Positions 44,941 through 56,205 of a stretch of 64,000 bases of DNA are shown here, in pieces. The stretch's first letter is position 1; each line of letters begins with the position of its first letter. A program made the translations under genes and the position numbers. The notes beneath the pieces were generated by a model. That model made no database searches. It was not told the origin of the DNA and saw nothing but the letters and a program-made list of their open reading frames with translations. The stretch is from Blasia pusilla (Eukaryota; Marchantiophyta; Marchantiopsida; Blasiales): assembly GCA_050084515.1 (NCBI GenBank), contig CM114271.1, positions 65,782,001 through 65,846,000 of the forward strand. Reading direction: 5' to 3'.

Positions 44941-46080
44941 ATCCCTTTTTCAAATTCTAAAATATACTTTTTCAACTTCTTTCTTTAAATTTATTTAGAC
45001 ATTTCATTAAAACATGTTTGACTCATTTAAACTAACTCGTATATTTTTAACACCCTAATAAACATCTAAATGTAGGATTCATATACTAACTACGTCTACA
45101 AGAAACTAGGCACATTCATGCACATCCCATGTGGGTCTACCGTGAATGGGCCATTACAAGACACTATGATGATATAAAAACATGCAAGTAATAGGTTGCA
45201 TACGTAATGAATCGGGTCAAACCGATGGAAATGAAAAGTTCAATCACTCATTCTCTCTCTATGAGGCTACAAATGATAGGGACATACAATGCATGAAGGC
45301 ATAATCGATTAATGTATGCCAAGGCTGCTTAATGTATGCCAAGGCTGCTTTGAGAAATCAAAAGACACAAATGACTCACCTAAAAGTCGGACACTAGCTC
45401 CTCCATTTGACCCACGATATTTTGATCCAACTCCCCCATATCTCCACTAATCCTACTTTGGTAAGGTAGTTCTAATATTAGCATAAACTAGACGGTGCCC
45501 CCGCTCCGCACGGGTGAAAACCATCCAAACTCGACTTGTAACCCGTAAGAGGAAATCAAACTGTAACCCGTGAGAGGAAAAATACGAACTAAACTAAACT
45601 AATCCTATTGGCCCAAAAAGACACGTGTCGTTATGAGAAGTGTCATGAGGAGGCGTGACACTTCTTACAAGGGCACTCTCCAATAAATAATGATATAGAT
45701 GTGTGTGGATGGTAGATCTAGAAGAAATCAAATCTTACACAAACAAGCATCCATACACATTGAATCCACTCTCGTGTTGACAAGTGTTCTCTATGAAAAG
45801 AACAAAATTTTTGGAAGAAGCCTACCTTTTCCTAAAAGATTTCATTTTTAAAAAATTTAAGTAAATAAAAACCCCAGAAAAGTTTTTAAAATGAAAGAAA
45901 TTATTTAAAGAAATAAAAAACACGTGGCGGACTTGGTGGGATAATTTTGTCGAAAAGATACTTAGATGAACGGGGTCCACGTCCCGTGCCGAGAAGATTT
46001 GGCAAGCTCCGATTGAACCACTGAGCGTCCGCCACACGTCAGGAAGAGGGAAGTCCAGTTACAAACACGTGGAGCGGCGC
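44941..46080. other. Intergenic, AT-rich, no gene seen
   Basis: It contains a 25-bp tandem duplication (AATGTATGCCAAGGCTGCTT repeated at about 45311-45351) and two copies of 'aaactgtaacccgtgagaggaaa'-like text (45535-45585). No open coding segment is supported. Confidence 0.45.
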
Positions 46081-46404
46081 TTCGATTGCGCGCCAGCGCC
46101 CGACTCCTCCTTCCTTCCTTCCGCCCATCCCCACTGACTCGCCCAGAAAGAAAGAAGCTCCGAAGCTGGAAGCTAACCGCAGTTACTTTGTGCCCCGCCT
46201 CCCTACGTGTCCGCACCGCACTGAGTCCAAGTGTGACGATCCTGGCGACGCCTGGCACCCGCGCCTCGCTGCCGCACCGGGCCTCCGTCCATATGCATCC
46301 AATTCATCCACCGACTCCGTCCGTCGCAGCCACATTTCAGCTTCCAGCGCCCCAACGGCATCCGACTACATCCAACAAAAGAACTACCGTGAACACCTCG
46401 TCCA

Positions 46405-46655
46405 CAGCCCCACACTATAAACTAAGTCCCCGAGCTCTGTACGAATCTGGATTCTGGACCGCCACGCGCGCGCGATCGATCGAAAGAGTGCGAAATTGCG
46501 AATCTTACGAGTGCACGGAGCATCAGGGAGGAGTTCCACGGCCCTGGGATCTGCAGATTCCGTAGCGAAGTGGACGGGTATTTGTCTTCCTTCGTTCTTT
46601 CTTCGATGCGCTCTGAGATGCTTTTGATGGTGCGTTCATTGCAACAGGCATTGCG
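46405..46655 (+). promoter_or_regulatory. TATA box and 5' UTR with intron
   Basis: CACTATAAACTA (46411-46422) is a good TATA element about 30 bp ahead of an expected start near 46450. The leader appears to have an intron: donor GACGG|GTATTT at about 46577, acceptor TTGCAACAG ending at 46646. GC-rich CpG-bearing sequence just upstream (46080-46400) fits a plant gene promoter. Confidence 0.45.
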
Positions 46656-46723
46656 ATGGCTAATGGAGCCGTCGGATCGCCACCGGGAGGGCTGGGGATG
46701 TGGATGAAAACGCTGAATTTCGA
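46656..46723 (+). CDS. Short upstream reading frame or first coding exon
   Basis: ATG at 46656 begins MANGAVGSPPGGLGMWMKTL, then NF and a partial codon at a consensus donor (GA|GTGAGT, intron from 46724). Spliced to the next clear acceptor (TTTCCAG ending near 48163) it would read one Glu and then TAA, giving a 23-residue peptide upstream of the main ATG at 48192. Either this is an upstream reading frame or an intermediate exon was missed. The sequence has no recognised domain. Confidence 0.4.
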
Positions 46724-47560
46724 GTGAGTTCGTGTGTGGGATGACGACTTTTTTTGCGTTTGGTTTTTTGGGCTTCTCTTGATGGGGTGATTCGTGATTA
46801 TGGATTGTTTGTCATGTGGAGGACATGGAGAGATAGACTCTGCGATTGTGAGAATTCCGAGCGGTGCTGTAGATTATGAGTACATTTGGTGTCTGTACTT
46901 TGGAACTCGGAGGGAATTATTGCCATCGGTGACGGCTTTTAAGCTGTGAAAATCTGGAAACCCTTTGAAGATAGGTAGCATTGGATCATGGGGATGGGGA
47001 TGGGGATGGGGATGTGCTCCGTGAGTCTCAGAGGCTATGGAGCGATCGCGGTGGAAGTGAGAGACCTACAGGTCCTGGGAGACCTTCTCCCGAATCTAGC
47101 AAAACGTAGGCCCCAGGGTTTAGTCGATGGTTATATAGTTTTTAGTATGGTTGGCGGATTGGCTGATATACTACATAATTAAGTATACAGCATGGTCGGC
47201 TGATTCTTAGCGATTTCGCGAGACGGATGGAGATGAATAAATGCGATGAACGAGTAAAGGGGCATGAAATTCGAGGATCTTGTGGACTTCTTGCTATGGC
47301 GGTCGATCGACTGTACGTACATTAGATAGAATAGTGCTTCAGGAAAATTTCCTCGTGATCTTCCTCATGTGTTGTGGTAGACGCCTTAGGATTGGGCACC
47401 GTCCCCAGTAGGATGACTCATCTGGTGAATCCGCCATTCAATCTCTGAACCGGAGACTACAGGGTGCCTCCATGTTCTTAGCCAGCGTCTTCCTGCAGCG
47501 AGCAATGTCATCCAGGGTTTAGAAAGTGGCTTTGTTCACAGGATGTCCCCACTGAAGGTG

Positions 47561-47860
47561 GTTGGGAAGGATATGACGGTTCTCTTGAGTGTCAACTTAT
47601 GAAAATGTCAGTTGGGAAGGATGTGACGCTACTCTTGAGTGTCGACTTAAGAAACTGTGACCTGGGAAAGATGTGGTGGTACGCTTGAGTGTCGACTTAT
47701 GAAACTTTCAGTCGGAAAGGATGGGTTGGTACCCTTGATTGTCCACTTATGGAACTCTTAGTTGGGAAGGATGTGGTGGTACGCTCCAGTGTCAACTTAT
47801 GAATCTCGTAATTGGGAAGGATGTGGTGGTACGATTGAGTGTCGACTTATGAAATGTTTG
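47561..47860. repeat. Tandem repeat, six units of exactly 50 bp, in an intron
   Basis: Units start at 47561, 47611, 47661, 47711, 47761 and 47811. The consensus start is GTTGGGAAGGATGTGGTGGT, then ACGCTTGAGTGTCGACTTAT and GAAACTTTCA. Divergence is a few bases per unit and there are no length changes. Confidence 0.9.
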
Positions 47861-48191
47861 GTGCAGTATCCCGTCCTTCCTTGAGACCGCAGGCTTCGTA
47901 TGAATTAGACCCTCGGTTTAGGGTGTTTCCAGCTCGACTATGAATCTGTCTCTCATTTCTGAGGAAATCCCGTAACCCCACAGCTCTAAAGTGATTTCTG
48001 TAGATCTTCTGGTGTTGAGTGGAGCCCGTTCATTCGGGCGAGGGGAAGTGGTGATTGGGTGTGGGTTCCAACAGTAGCGAATGGTCATTGCTATCCGATG
48101 TGCGAAATTATTGTGGAGAAAAAGAAAATTTGAAAGTGCCTGTTACTTGTTTCTCATTTCCAGATAAACCGAATCGGAGAGGAATATAAAT

Positions 48192-49925
48192 ATGCAGAGC
48201 ACAATGGAGGGAATGACTCTAGTGGAGGAGAATTACGAGCAGGCCCAACTCCGACATAGATATGTAGACAGCGATGTGTCGGACGTGAGTTATCAGTATT
48301 CAGTGGCATCGGATGGGGGATTTCCAGGCACAAGACAGTCATCTTTGAACACGGAGCCACTCACTCTAGATTCTGAACAAATCAGTGTTGCTCAGGTATT
48401 TCAATTCACAATGCGAAAAAAATCAGTATGATGAAATTTTCATTACTTCTTCGTAGCTTTCATTGTATTCGAGATTTGAAATTGAAAGCCTTGTTTCATG
48501 AAGCCATTTTTTTTTTGTAACCATTATGAATATTTTTTCAAGTTGTCTAAGTTGCCAAGAAATAGTTCTAAAACACGATGGAATCAGAAGGTCAGAAGGA
48601 TTCTGAATGCTATGCCGCTTCTACTTGAGGGTAGCTGTGTAGTAATAATTGTTGTATCCGACTCGTGTAGTCGGATGATTTAGGTGGTGAGGTGCTCCGG
48701 TTGGAAGCCTTTCCTCCACAAATGGGAAACTGGTTCTCCTACCTTCCCAGGGATCTTCTCTCGAGTTGCAAGACATGAGAACCGAGTACGATTGGAGCTC
48801 CTCTTGAATGAAATCTCTTAAGAAATTTTGTCGACGTGGTGGTTGGATGGAAAGTCCTTGTGAGATTGCTTGTGGTATAGTGCTGCATCTCACTCACTTA
48901 CTCACCTCATCTCAGTTGAGCTGAAGGAGATTCTCCCCGTAGCGTTGAGAAACTGTCAAAAAAATTTCATAGAGAAATTCTAACCAGGCAGGCATGTATG
49001 TGGCTCCACTCTGCAGCTCTGCTGCTCTCAGAAATCCCAATACTACGTACATCACGCCGTGGCTTCCAATGTTCGTAGCCGTCTCCTCACGAGAGGAGCC
49101 TATATTGTCTTTGGAGCCCAAAGTCGATGAAATTGAATGAATGAGCTCATACGAAAGCCATGTAGAGATTGATAGGTTTTCTCCTAGGGATGGGCGGGAA
49201 GAGGAGAGGATCTTGTTCTTCGAAATTGTCGAATCCTTGCTGCATGCTTTCACAATATGTTGACCTCTCTGGGGAATGAATATCTGTAGGACGAAGCGTC
49301 CAACTTATTGCAGAGCGTCGACCCGGACGACGCTTATGATATCTTTACGAAGGTAAAGTAGTTTTTAATCCCATAGAGATGGGCAGAGAGCTTATTGAGA
49401 TTCCAGTACGGTGAAATATCCTGTTGCTGGAGGTGTTTTTATTTAGGTACCAACAATTTCATTGTAGTATCTTGTGTTATGCTGCTGGTGGTAGTGAAAT
49501 TAGTCTATGAAGGTTGTTTGATCTGATGACTCCAATCAATCAGATTCTGAATGCAGTGGGTTTTCAAATAGACTTGCTGAAAGGCTCCGGTTCATCGATC
49601 TGATCACTCTCGTAGTTCAGCTTCGGGACGCCTCGGGGTGTCCGATTGTAGGACGAGAAATAGTTTGAAGGTCTGATGGGAGATTTCATTGTCACTGCGC
49701 TTGCAGGATCTTCGCATGAGATACGACGAAGGACTCGTTCAAAACCTACAGGCTAAACACTCAGCTGCTAAGCTTCAAAGGTCGGCGGAGAAGACCGACC
49801 AAGTCATGGAGGCGAAAGCAAACCACGCTGAATTTGTATGTACAATTCCAGGGGTCCCCACAATGTTGCGCACGGACACAGCCGCTGCTAAGAAAGAAGA
49901 GGAGGCTCGTAAGAAAAACTTGTAG
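48192..49925 (+). CDS. Small acidic/coiled protein of unknown function, three exons
   Basis: Exons 48192-48395, 49290-49352 and 49707-49925 join in phase 0 with consensus sites (CAG|GTATTT, TCTGTAG|GAC, AAG|GTAAAG, TTGCAG|GAT). The product is about 161 residues. Its N-terminus is Glu/Asp/Ser-rich (MQSTMEGMTLVEENYEQAQL; DVSDVSYQYSVASDGGFPG). The second exon encodes DEASNLLQSVDPDDAYDIFT. The C-terminus is helical (QNLQAKHSAAKLQRSAEKTD) and ends KKEEEARKKNL. No signal peptide, membrane segment or catalytic motif is visible. I do not recognise the family. The clean splice sites and lack of stops suggest a real host gene. The start at 48192 is the first ATG after an in-frame TAA in the same exon. 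Confidence 0.6.
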
Positions 49926-51050
49926 AATAGGACAAGTGTACACAGCTATTGAACAAATGTGAAATTGTAAATCTTACTTCTTTACATGTTGTGGAGTCGA
50001 AGAAATCTCCTTCCTAAGATCTGTAAAAATTAGAACGCACACACACACGTACATTTCATGTGAAAGTAAAGCGATGGAAGCTGTAAATGAGACCAGGTAA
50101 GAGTTAGTTGATTTCGGATGATCTTTCTACTTCGTAGAATAGGGATGGAAGATACTCGTCCAACTCAAGTGAAGCGATGAAAGCTGTACATGAGAATGAG
50201 TAGTTAGCTGATTGGTTGATGTCTCTTGTCTCCAGATGATTCTGTTCCACTCCACGATGAATAAATTCCGATCCAAAAAGGTTCTCACGTCTGCGATCCG
50301 TGTGGCTAAGCAAACTTGGAGGAAATGGAAGACTCTACATGTCAATCGCTGATTTCATCCCGTCTCCAAACTCAGTAGTTAACGTATACATAGGCCCAAC
50401 CATAACGTTTCGGGTTTGGCTGGCACTGCCTTCGCTACGCAGGGCTTCAGCCGGTTTCCCATGATTCAGGTCATTCATTTAAAGCTTGCGACATTGCAAC
50501 GCATTCAGAGAATTGTCAAGTTTGCAAAAGTGCGTTGCAGAGGGGAATCTCTGAAATAGAAAGAAAAAATTGTTCACAATTCTAGTAACCGGAGAAAAAG
50601 ATGGATCAGAATTGTTCAAATCGGCTGTAGAAATAAATATTGTTCACGACTGTGTCGTCCGATTTCACCCTGTACTCGTCAGATCGGAGTGTGCTTCAAA
50701 AATGAGTTGCGTCGCTTGTCAATGTCCAAAACACAAATATACCGCTCTGATGTGCAAAACTCATACAAACATTTGAGCCCTTCCTGAGCTTGACGGTAGA
50801 CGATTCGTGCGGCCGACAATCTCCACCACTTCATTGCTCAACTTCCTCGCGCGAATGCAAGAAACGGCGATCATAGTCTGAAAATCAGTTTGCCACGCTC
50901 CACATACCAATAAACCACTCTCTAGTATCTCCATCATTCCATAGCTGGTAAACCACAGGCAACTGCTTCCGAATCGTCCCTCCACTCCAAGTAAATCCTT
51001 TCCATGCCAGTGATCCATTCGTTATGGCCGACACGTACCGCAAGCGATTG
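49926..51050. other. 3' flank of the small gene, no further gene seen
   Basis: This is probably 3' UTR to about 50100. 'ctcgtccaactcaagtgaagcgatgaaagctgtaaatgagac'-type text occurs twice (50070-50100 and 50160-50200), a short local duplication. Nothing else could be supported. Confidence 0.4.
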
Positions 51051-52400
51051 CAGAGCACTCATAGCCTCTTCCGCATCTCCGGAAAAGGCGGAATAAAATA
51101 TATATATGTAGAAAAAGGATGGGAGCATGGAGAAAAAAAATAGACGGAACCTGAGAAAGAAGGGGGCTTTCCCCCTAACGACCAAAATCACAACACCTAG
51201 AGAACTATGACTATTACTAAGTGGGCCTCTAGTATTGGCTCTAGCATTGGCGTCTCCAACCGCCTGAGCCCGCCGCACAAGCCCATTTGCCTGGGCACGC
51301 TGTAAAGCTATGGAGAGCCGTTGTCTACAATAAAGTATCGCAGTGGCTAAGGACAACTCATTTCTCGACTGGAGATGATGAGCGCAATCCGTAAGGAACG
51401 AGTCAAACCTCTCCCCCATTGCCCCGTACATCTCAATGGCTAGGAGGATAAATCGATGTCCGTCATGAAGTCGACTATAAATGTGGGTCTTCTTGACTGC
51501 CGCCGCCGCTCCTTGTAGCAATCTCCCTTGTGCTACCACTTGGGCTCGCATCGTGAGTGGCTATCCTCTCACCCTCAACAGGACACCGTGCCAAATGCAC
51601 ACCAAGTGGATCCAGACTCCGGCGACACTCGCAATGTGTCGAACCAACCACCGTTGGTTGGGGCAAGCCCAATCGGAACCTCATCGCTGTAGTGTAGGTA
51701 AGTGGTGCAATGCAGAAAGCCGGGATGAGGGGAAGAGCCCCTACCAATGAGCTGCCCCCTTTCCGGAGCAAGAGCGAATACGGGCCCGAACCTCCATGGG
51801 GATATTCCCGTCCGACATAGTAGCTCTAAACAATGCATCAAAGTGGGCTTCCATCAAAGAAGATTGGAGCCCAGACTGTCCGGAGGTAACTAGGGAAGAG
51901 AAAGCGGGAAGAACTGCTCTAGCCTCAACAAGAAGGGAGTCTCTACAAGTTGTGAGTGAAGACTGAAGTGGGAAAAGACCATCCTCAACTTGGGAAACGT
52001 ACTGTAAAAGTAGCGGTCTATCCCTAACCAAAAATCGGGAGCAAAGGAGGGGTGCTACAGTGGCCCAACTCCCTAAAAAGGCTGAAGACGCCACTAACTC
52101 AGTCGCTATGAGCCCTACTCCACCAAGGCAATCGGCCAAGAAGCTTGTCTACGAGCTAACTCCCCCGCAGGGCACTCTAATGAGCCGAGTCCTAGAAGAT
52201 CCCCAAACGCCTGCATAATCTTTCTATCAAAGGATCTATACAAGGAAGAAATATGGCTAGTCGCCCACACGGTTCTACACAGATAACCAGGTCTACGGGC
52301 AAAACATGACGAGAGGATTCCATAAGCTACTTGAGGATCACCAATCCTCGTGAGATCGTCGACATGAAGAAGATCCGGAAAAGCGGCAGGTACATGTCCA
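51051..52400 (-). pseudogene. 3' fragment of a second LINE family (minus strand)
   Basis: Reading downward, LGGVGLIATELVASSAFLGS is the post-RT segment seen in plant LINE-like ORF2s. CECRRSLDPLGVHLARCPVE and GERIATHDA form a Cys/His knuckle region near 51660. Then, after an apparent internal deletion, KKTHIYSRLHDGHRFILLAI and EMYGAMGERFDSFLTDCAHH lead to ALQRAQANGLVRRAQA. The part usually between ATHDA and the KKTH block is absent. The 3' end GGGGGAAAGCCCCCTTCTTT (51150-51175) is shared in form with the pieces at 53.6 and 59.3 kb. Frames are broken. Confidence 0.65.
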
Positions 52401-53584
52401 AAGCTATGCGCCTGTCAGTTTAGGCCACCTCCATATCCTCCTCTACATGTCAAAAGCTACGAACCTGTCAGGTCCATATCCTCCTCTTTCCAGCCAATTG
52501 AAATGGAACTCAGATTACACTGTTAGCTTTTAGGGGGTTTTTCTTTTTTTCCATTGGATGTGACGTTTTTATTTTTTACTTGTACTTATGGTATTCTTTA
52601 TTTGTCATGAATCATCATTATTACCTGCTGAGGAATAATAGTGAATGATGATTCATGCTTCTCCAACAAAATCATTTGGTGAATTCTTCCATTTCTCCTA
52701 TTCCACCCTCCTTAACTACTCTATTTGCTTATGCCCTCTCTTCATTTTTTTTAGGTGCAAATTTTTACCAAAGTACGTTTCCCATTTCTTTCTACTCTAC
52801 TTTTTCCACTACATAATCGAGAAGATGCACGTTTTGATTATCTTTCCAAAAGTGTGACTTTCAAAGACAATTATCATCTAATTACCAAACTTCTTTCCCA
52901 TGAGAATAAACATTCAAGAGGGACAATTTTGGTAGAAAATATTATTGTTTACTTACTAAAATTTTCTCATCTAATAAGAAAAGGCTTGGCTCACATAATA
53001 ATCTAGAAAAGTAAGAACTTGCAAGTTACAATACTAAATGAAAAAAGTGCTTCATATGGATTAGAACTTCAGTCATTTCTTCTCAACACACTATGCTTTC
53101 AAAGAAGCAAGATTACATCTATGCCATTATATGAGGATGCATGGCTTCTTCATTTGTAAGAGCTTCACTACTTAACTCGTGTTATTTGGTCAACAAGAAA
53201 CGTTATTCACATACAATCAACTAGGGAATGAGACCACTAAAAAAAAAGAATTTTCACTCTATACAAAGCATGTGTCAAACACTAGCATTTCTCTTCTCTA
53301 ATATGCAAGTTTTAGGACATCACATCATTTCTTGTTGGGAACTCGAGTTGGGATTTTGGCAATTGTGGAGTAGATGCTTGTCCTTTCCTCCAAGTACTCA
53401 CATAGTGACACCCTACAAAAACTGAATCATATGTAGAGTGCAAGACTCTTAATATGACCCACTTTATATTGTAATAAATTAGCATCTTGCCCACCGTGAA
53501 CAAAATCCCTTAATACCCTTAGTTCTTCTTTTAGCACTTAATTAAATGCTCTTGTACCCGTGTCTATCCGAGGAGTCTTAAAAA
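52401..53584. other. Intergenic, AT-rich, no gene seen
   Basis: No coding segment or boundary repeat was found. TATGTCAAAAGCTA and similar text repeats near 52395-52460 (two copies of 'acatgtccaaagctatgcgcctgtca'). Confidence 0.4.
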
Positions 53585-53725
53585 AGAAAAGATGCACTTC
53601 GATAAAAACGAGTGATGGAAAACCCATCGGAAATACAAAAGAGGGGGACTCAAAAAGTCAAAACCTGAAGGCCACAACAAGACCAGAAAAGGAAGAAGGG
53701 GGCATTCCCCCCCTTAAAAACACTT
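53585..53725 (-). repeat. 3' tail of the second LINE family
   Basis: AGATGCACTTCGATAAAAAC to AAGGAAGAAGGGGGCATTCC matches 59175-59300 almost base for base. It is a severely 5'-truncated LINE copy. 'Taaaaaagaaaag' ahead of it is the decayed poly(A) in the element sense. Confidence 0.8.
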
Positions 53726-55300
53726 AAGTGTCTTTAAAACATCAAGAGGAGGGCTTCCTCTTTTAACAATATAGATGGGAGCCATAATTGCCTAAAATTT
53801 CAACTTCATCCTTGTTTTTAAAGCTTTTTATTTAGGTTGGTCTACTATCGTGGTAAGACTTAGCTTACTAGTTCTTTTGAGATGCATGGGCCTAGAGATT
53901 TGACTCCTACAAAATGTGCTTAGTTCCTCTTCCACCCAAGAAATTGATTGTCCTTAACTACTATTCTCTTGACTTGTAAGTACCAGATCTCCTCCAATTT
54001 GCAGCGTGGAGATCAGATGCGTACAAGGTTCTTCCCTTGGCTTAAGCTATGGAAGACATCATTGCAAAAGGCCCTCTTACTAATAATCACGTGTCTTCAG
54101 CTGCCTATGGTGTTATTTCTACCATTAAAAAAGTCAATTCATAGAAGATTCCCCTTTTTCTCTTCGCCCATGGCAAGGTGTGGTCTTGCTGAACCCCCAC
54201 TGGATCCGACTTGTCCATGTTATACTCATTGAATTGTGTATTCCTTCCTTCACCTACAGTTGGGAATTAGTGACCTTGTGAAAATAGGCAGGAAGCGTAT
54301 TTCTCTCCCTCTTACTTACCAGCTCTTACAAGAGTTGTTGTGTCACATGCCCAACTCATCTCTACACTGAACAGAACCCTGCCTGAACTGAAAGCTCTGC
54401 TCTTCAGGGAAACTCCAAGTTACCGCCCAACCCAATACTTTTGTGGTGGATTTTCAAGGCTTAGTAATCCAGCTTCGAAATGTCATAAAAAACTCTGCTC
54501 ATCAAGTACTGCTAGCCATCGCCATGGGCCTCACCTTGATGATGGGTAGTAGTGAGTGGGATGAGTGCAAGAAGTGAAGGAAGTACCATGTGAGAGGTGA
54601 CAGAACCCCCCATGGAGTGCTAGTGCTAGTGCCAATGCTTAACTTTTAGGAAACTCTTCATAGCACAATGGGGAGTGTCAAAGATCACTAAGTGGGAATA
54701 GGTTCGAAGTTCAGATCTTGGTACCTTGGTACTGATTTTGGTATACGAGTGCTCGACTACACTCAATGGAACTTAGAATTTAAATCCCAGTGAAGGAGCT
54801 CAAGGTTGAGGATCTGTGCTACTGTAGGTGCCATGAGTACTTTTGGAGCATGCTGTGGTTCATCCTGCAGCATGTATTTCCAGATGCAATCTGGAAAACT
54901 CCCCCGAACCACCACACTGCAAGGTTCGAATTGACTGAATCTGCTGGTTCAGCGGTCTTACGCTTTCTACACAGCCCTCCGACTACTTCCACAGTGATGG
55001 CAGTTACAGCATGTACTCTACCTTGCGAGAGGACGGAGACTACAAAATAAATTCAGCCCAAACCAAACAATTGTTGCCAGCTTTCAGGCGTTCTTACTCA
55101 ACAACACAATCCACCCCACTCGAATTTGCGACCCATTTGACTTGAGTGCGAACCACATATTGAGTACCATCGCCACCTTCCGGGGGGAGTTGAGTAAGAA
55201 ACACTTCACAACACAATTCAACCCACCTGCATTTGTGACCCAGAGACTGCACTCACTAAGTAGCGTGAGCCTGTCATAAATCACAGAATAAATGAGTCCC
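53726..55300. other. Intergenic, no gene seen
   Basis: Short frames only, with no domains. 'ttactcaacaacacaatccaccc' and 'gtaagaaacacttcacaacacaattcaaccc' (55090-55230) form a local repeat pair. Confidence 0.4.
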
Positions 55301-55318
55301 ATAAAAGACGCAGAGAAA

Positions 55319-55500
55319 TTGTACTCATTAAGTAGTGCCTGTCAAGCCAAGACGCCCACGGAGAGAGAGAAAGAGTGCGAGAGAGAGAGAGAGAGAGAGG
55401 GAGCCTGTCTCGCAAGGCTACGACAGGCACTACTTAATGAGTAGTGTCTCTCATAGAGACTCTACTCATTAAGTAGTGCCTGTCGTAGCCTCCTTCTCTG
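55319..55500. repeat. Inverted-repeat cluster with a near-perfect 36-bp hairpin
   Basis: Arms at 55416-55444 and 55462-55490 (GGCTACGACAGGCACTACTT... and its exact complement) pair over 29 bp. After one mismatch a further GTCTCT/AGAGAC pairs over a 3-nt loop (CAT, 55452-55454). A third copy of the same arm lies at 55319-55343. A (GA)n run (about 55374-55399) separates it from the hairpin. Confidence 0.9.
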
Positions 55501-56205
55501 AGACAAAGAGAGAGATATTGCAATCCGTACAAAACACAACAGACGTCTCTTAAATGTGGCGAGTAACCCGAACCCAGACCCTTAGGCACGAAGGAGGAAA
55601 TGACCATATGTTAGTGACAAAAGCTCCAGGATCCGTTCAGATGAAGTCGGAAGAGAAGCAGGACAGGCTTCTCCCTCGCATATGAAACAGGGCACGCAGA
55701 GAGGACGCACTATCTTGAAGAGGAGTTGCAATCCATGCAGTGCAAAAAAGACTTCTCATCCACATGACAAGCACCCCAAGACCAAAACCTCGGGCGCAGA
55801 GGAGGGAATCAAGACATGCTGGTGACATTACAATCCAGGCTGTGTTCAAATTTATGTCAAAATCGCTTAAATGTGTAATGGCGTAAGTCTCCCCCCAGTA
55901 CCCCATGGAGTGGCAGCAATGTACAAGCGGAGTACCTCAGCGAGGAGTTGCCAGAGATCAACTGAAAGCTCCGGTAGTGGAAACTTCGCTTCACTTCTCT
56001 AATCTTGTTCATTACATCTCTGTACTCTTCAAATGCTAATCTGATGCGCTCCCCACATGCATGATGAGAAAAGTATGATCTACAATTCGCTAATAATTAC
56101 ACGGAAACTCGCAACTCGATAATCCAACAAACGTATAGTAGACAGAGGGAGGAGTGCCACGAACGGTTCGCAAACTTTGAAAGCTCGGTCGAGGTCGACC
56201 TGATT
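55501..56205. other. 3' flank of the F-box gene
   Basis: Includes the likely 3' UTR of the minus-strand F-box/kelch gene. No other gene was recognised. Two related ~100-bp segments ('gaccaaaacctcgggcgcagaggaggga' and 'cgaacccagacccttaggcacgaaggagga') suggest an old duplication. Confidence 0.4.
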
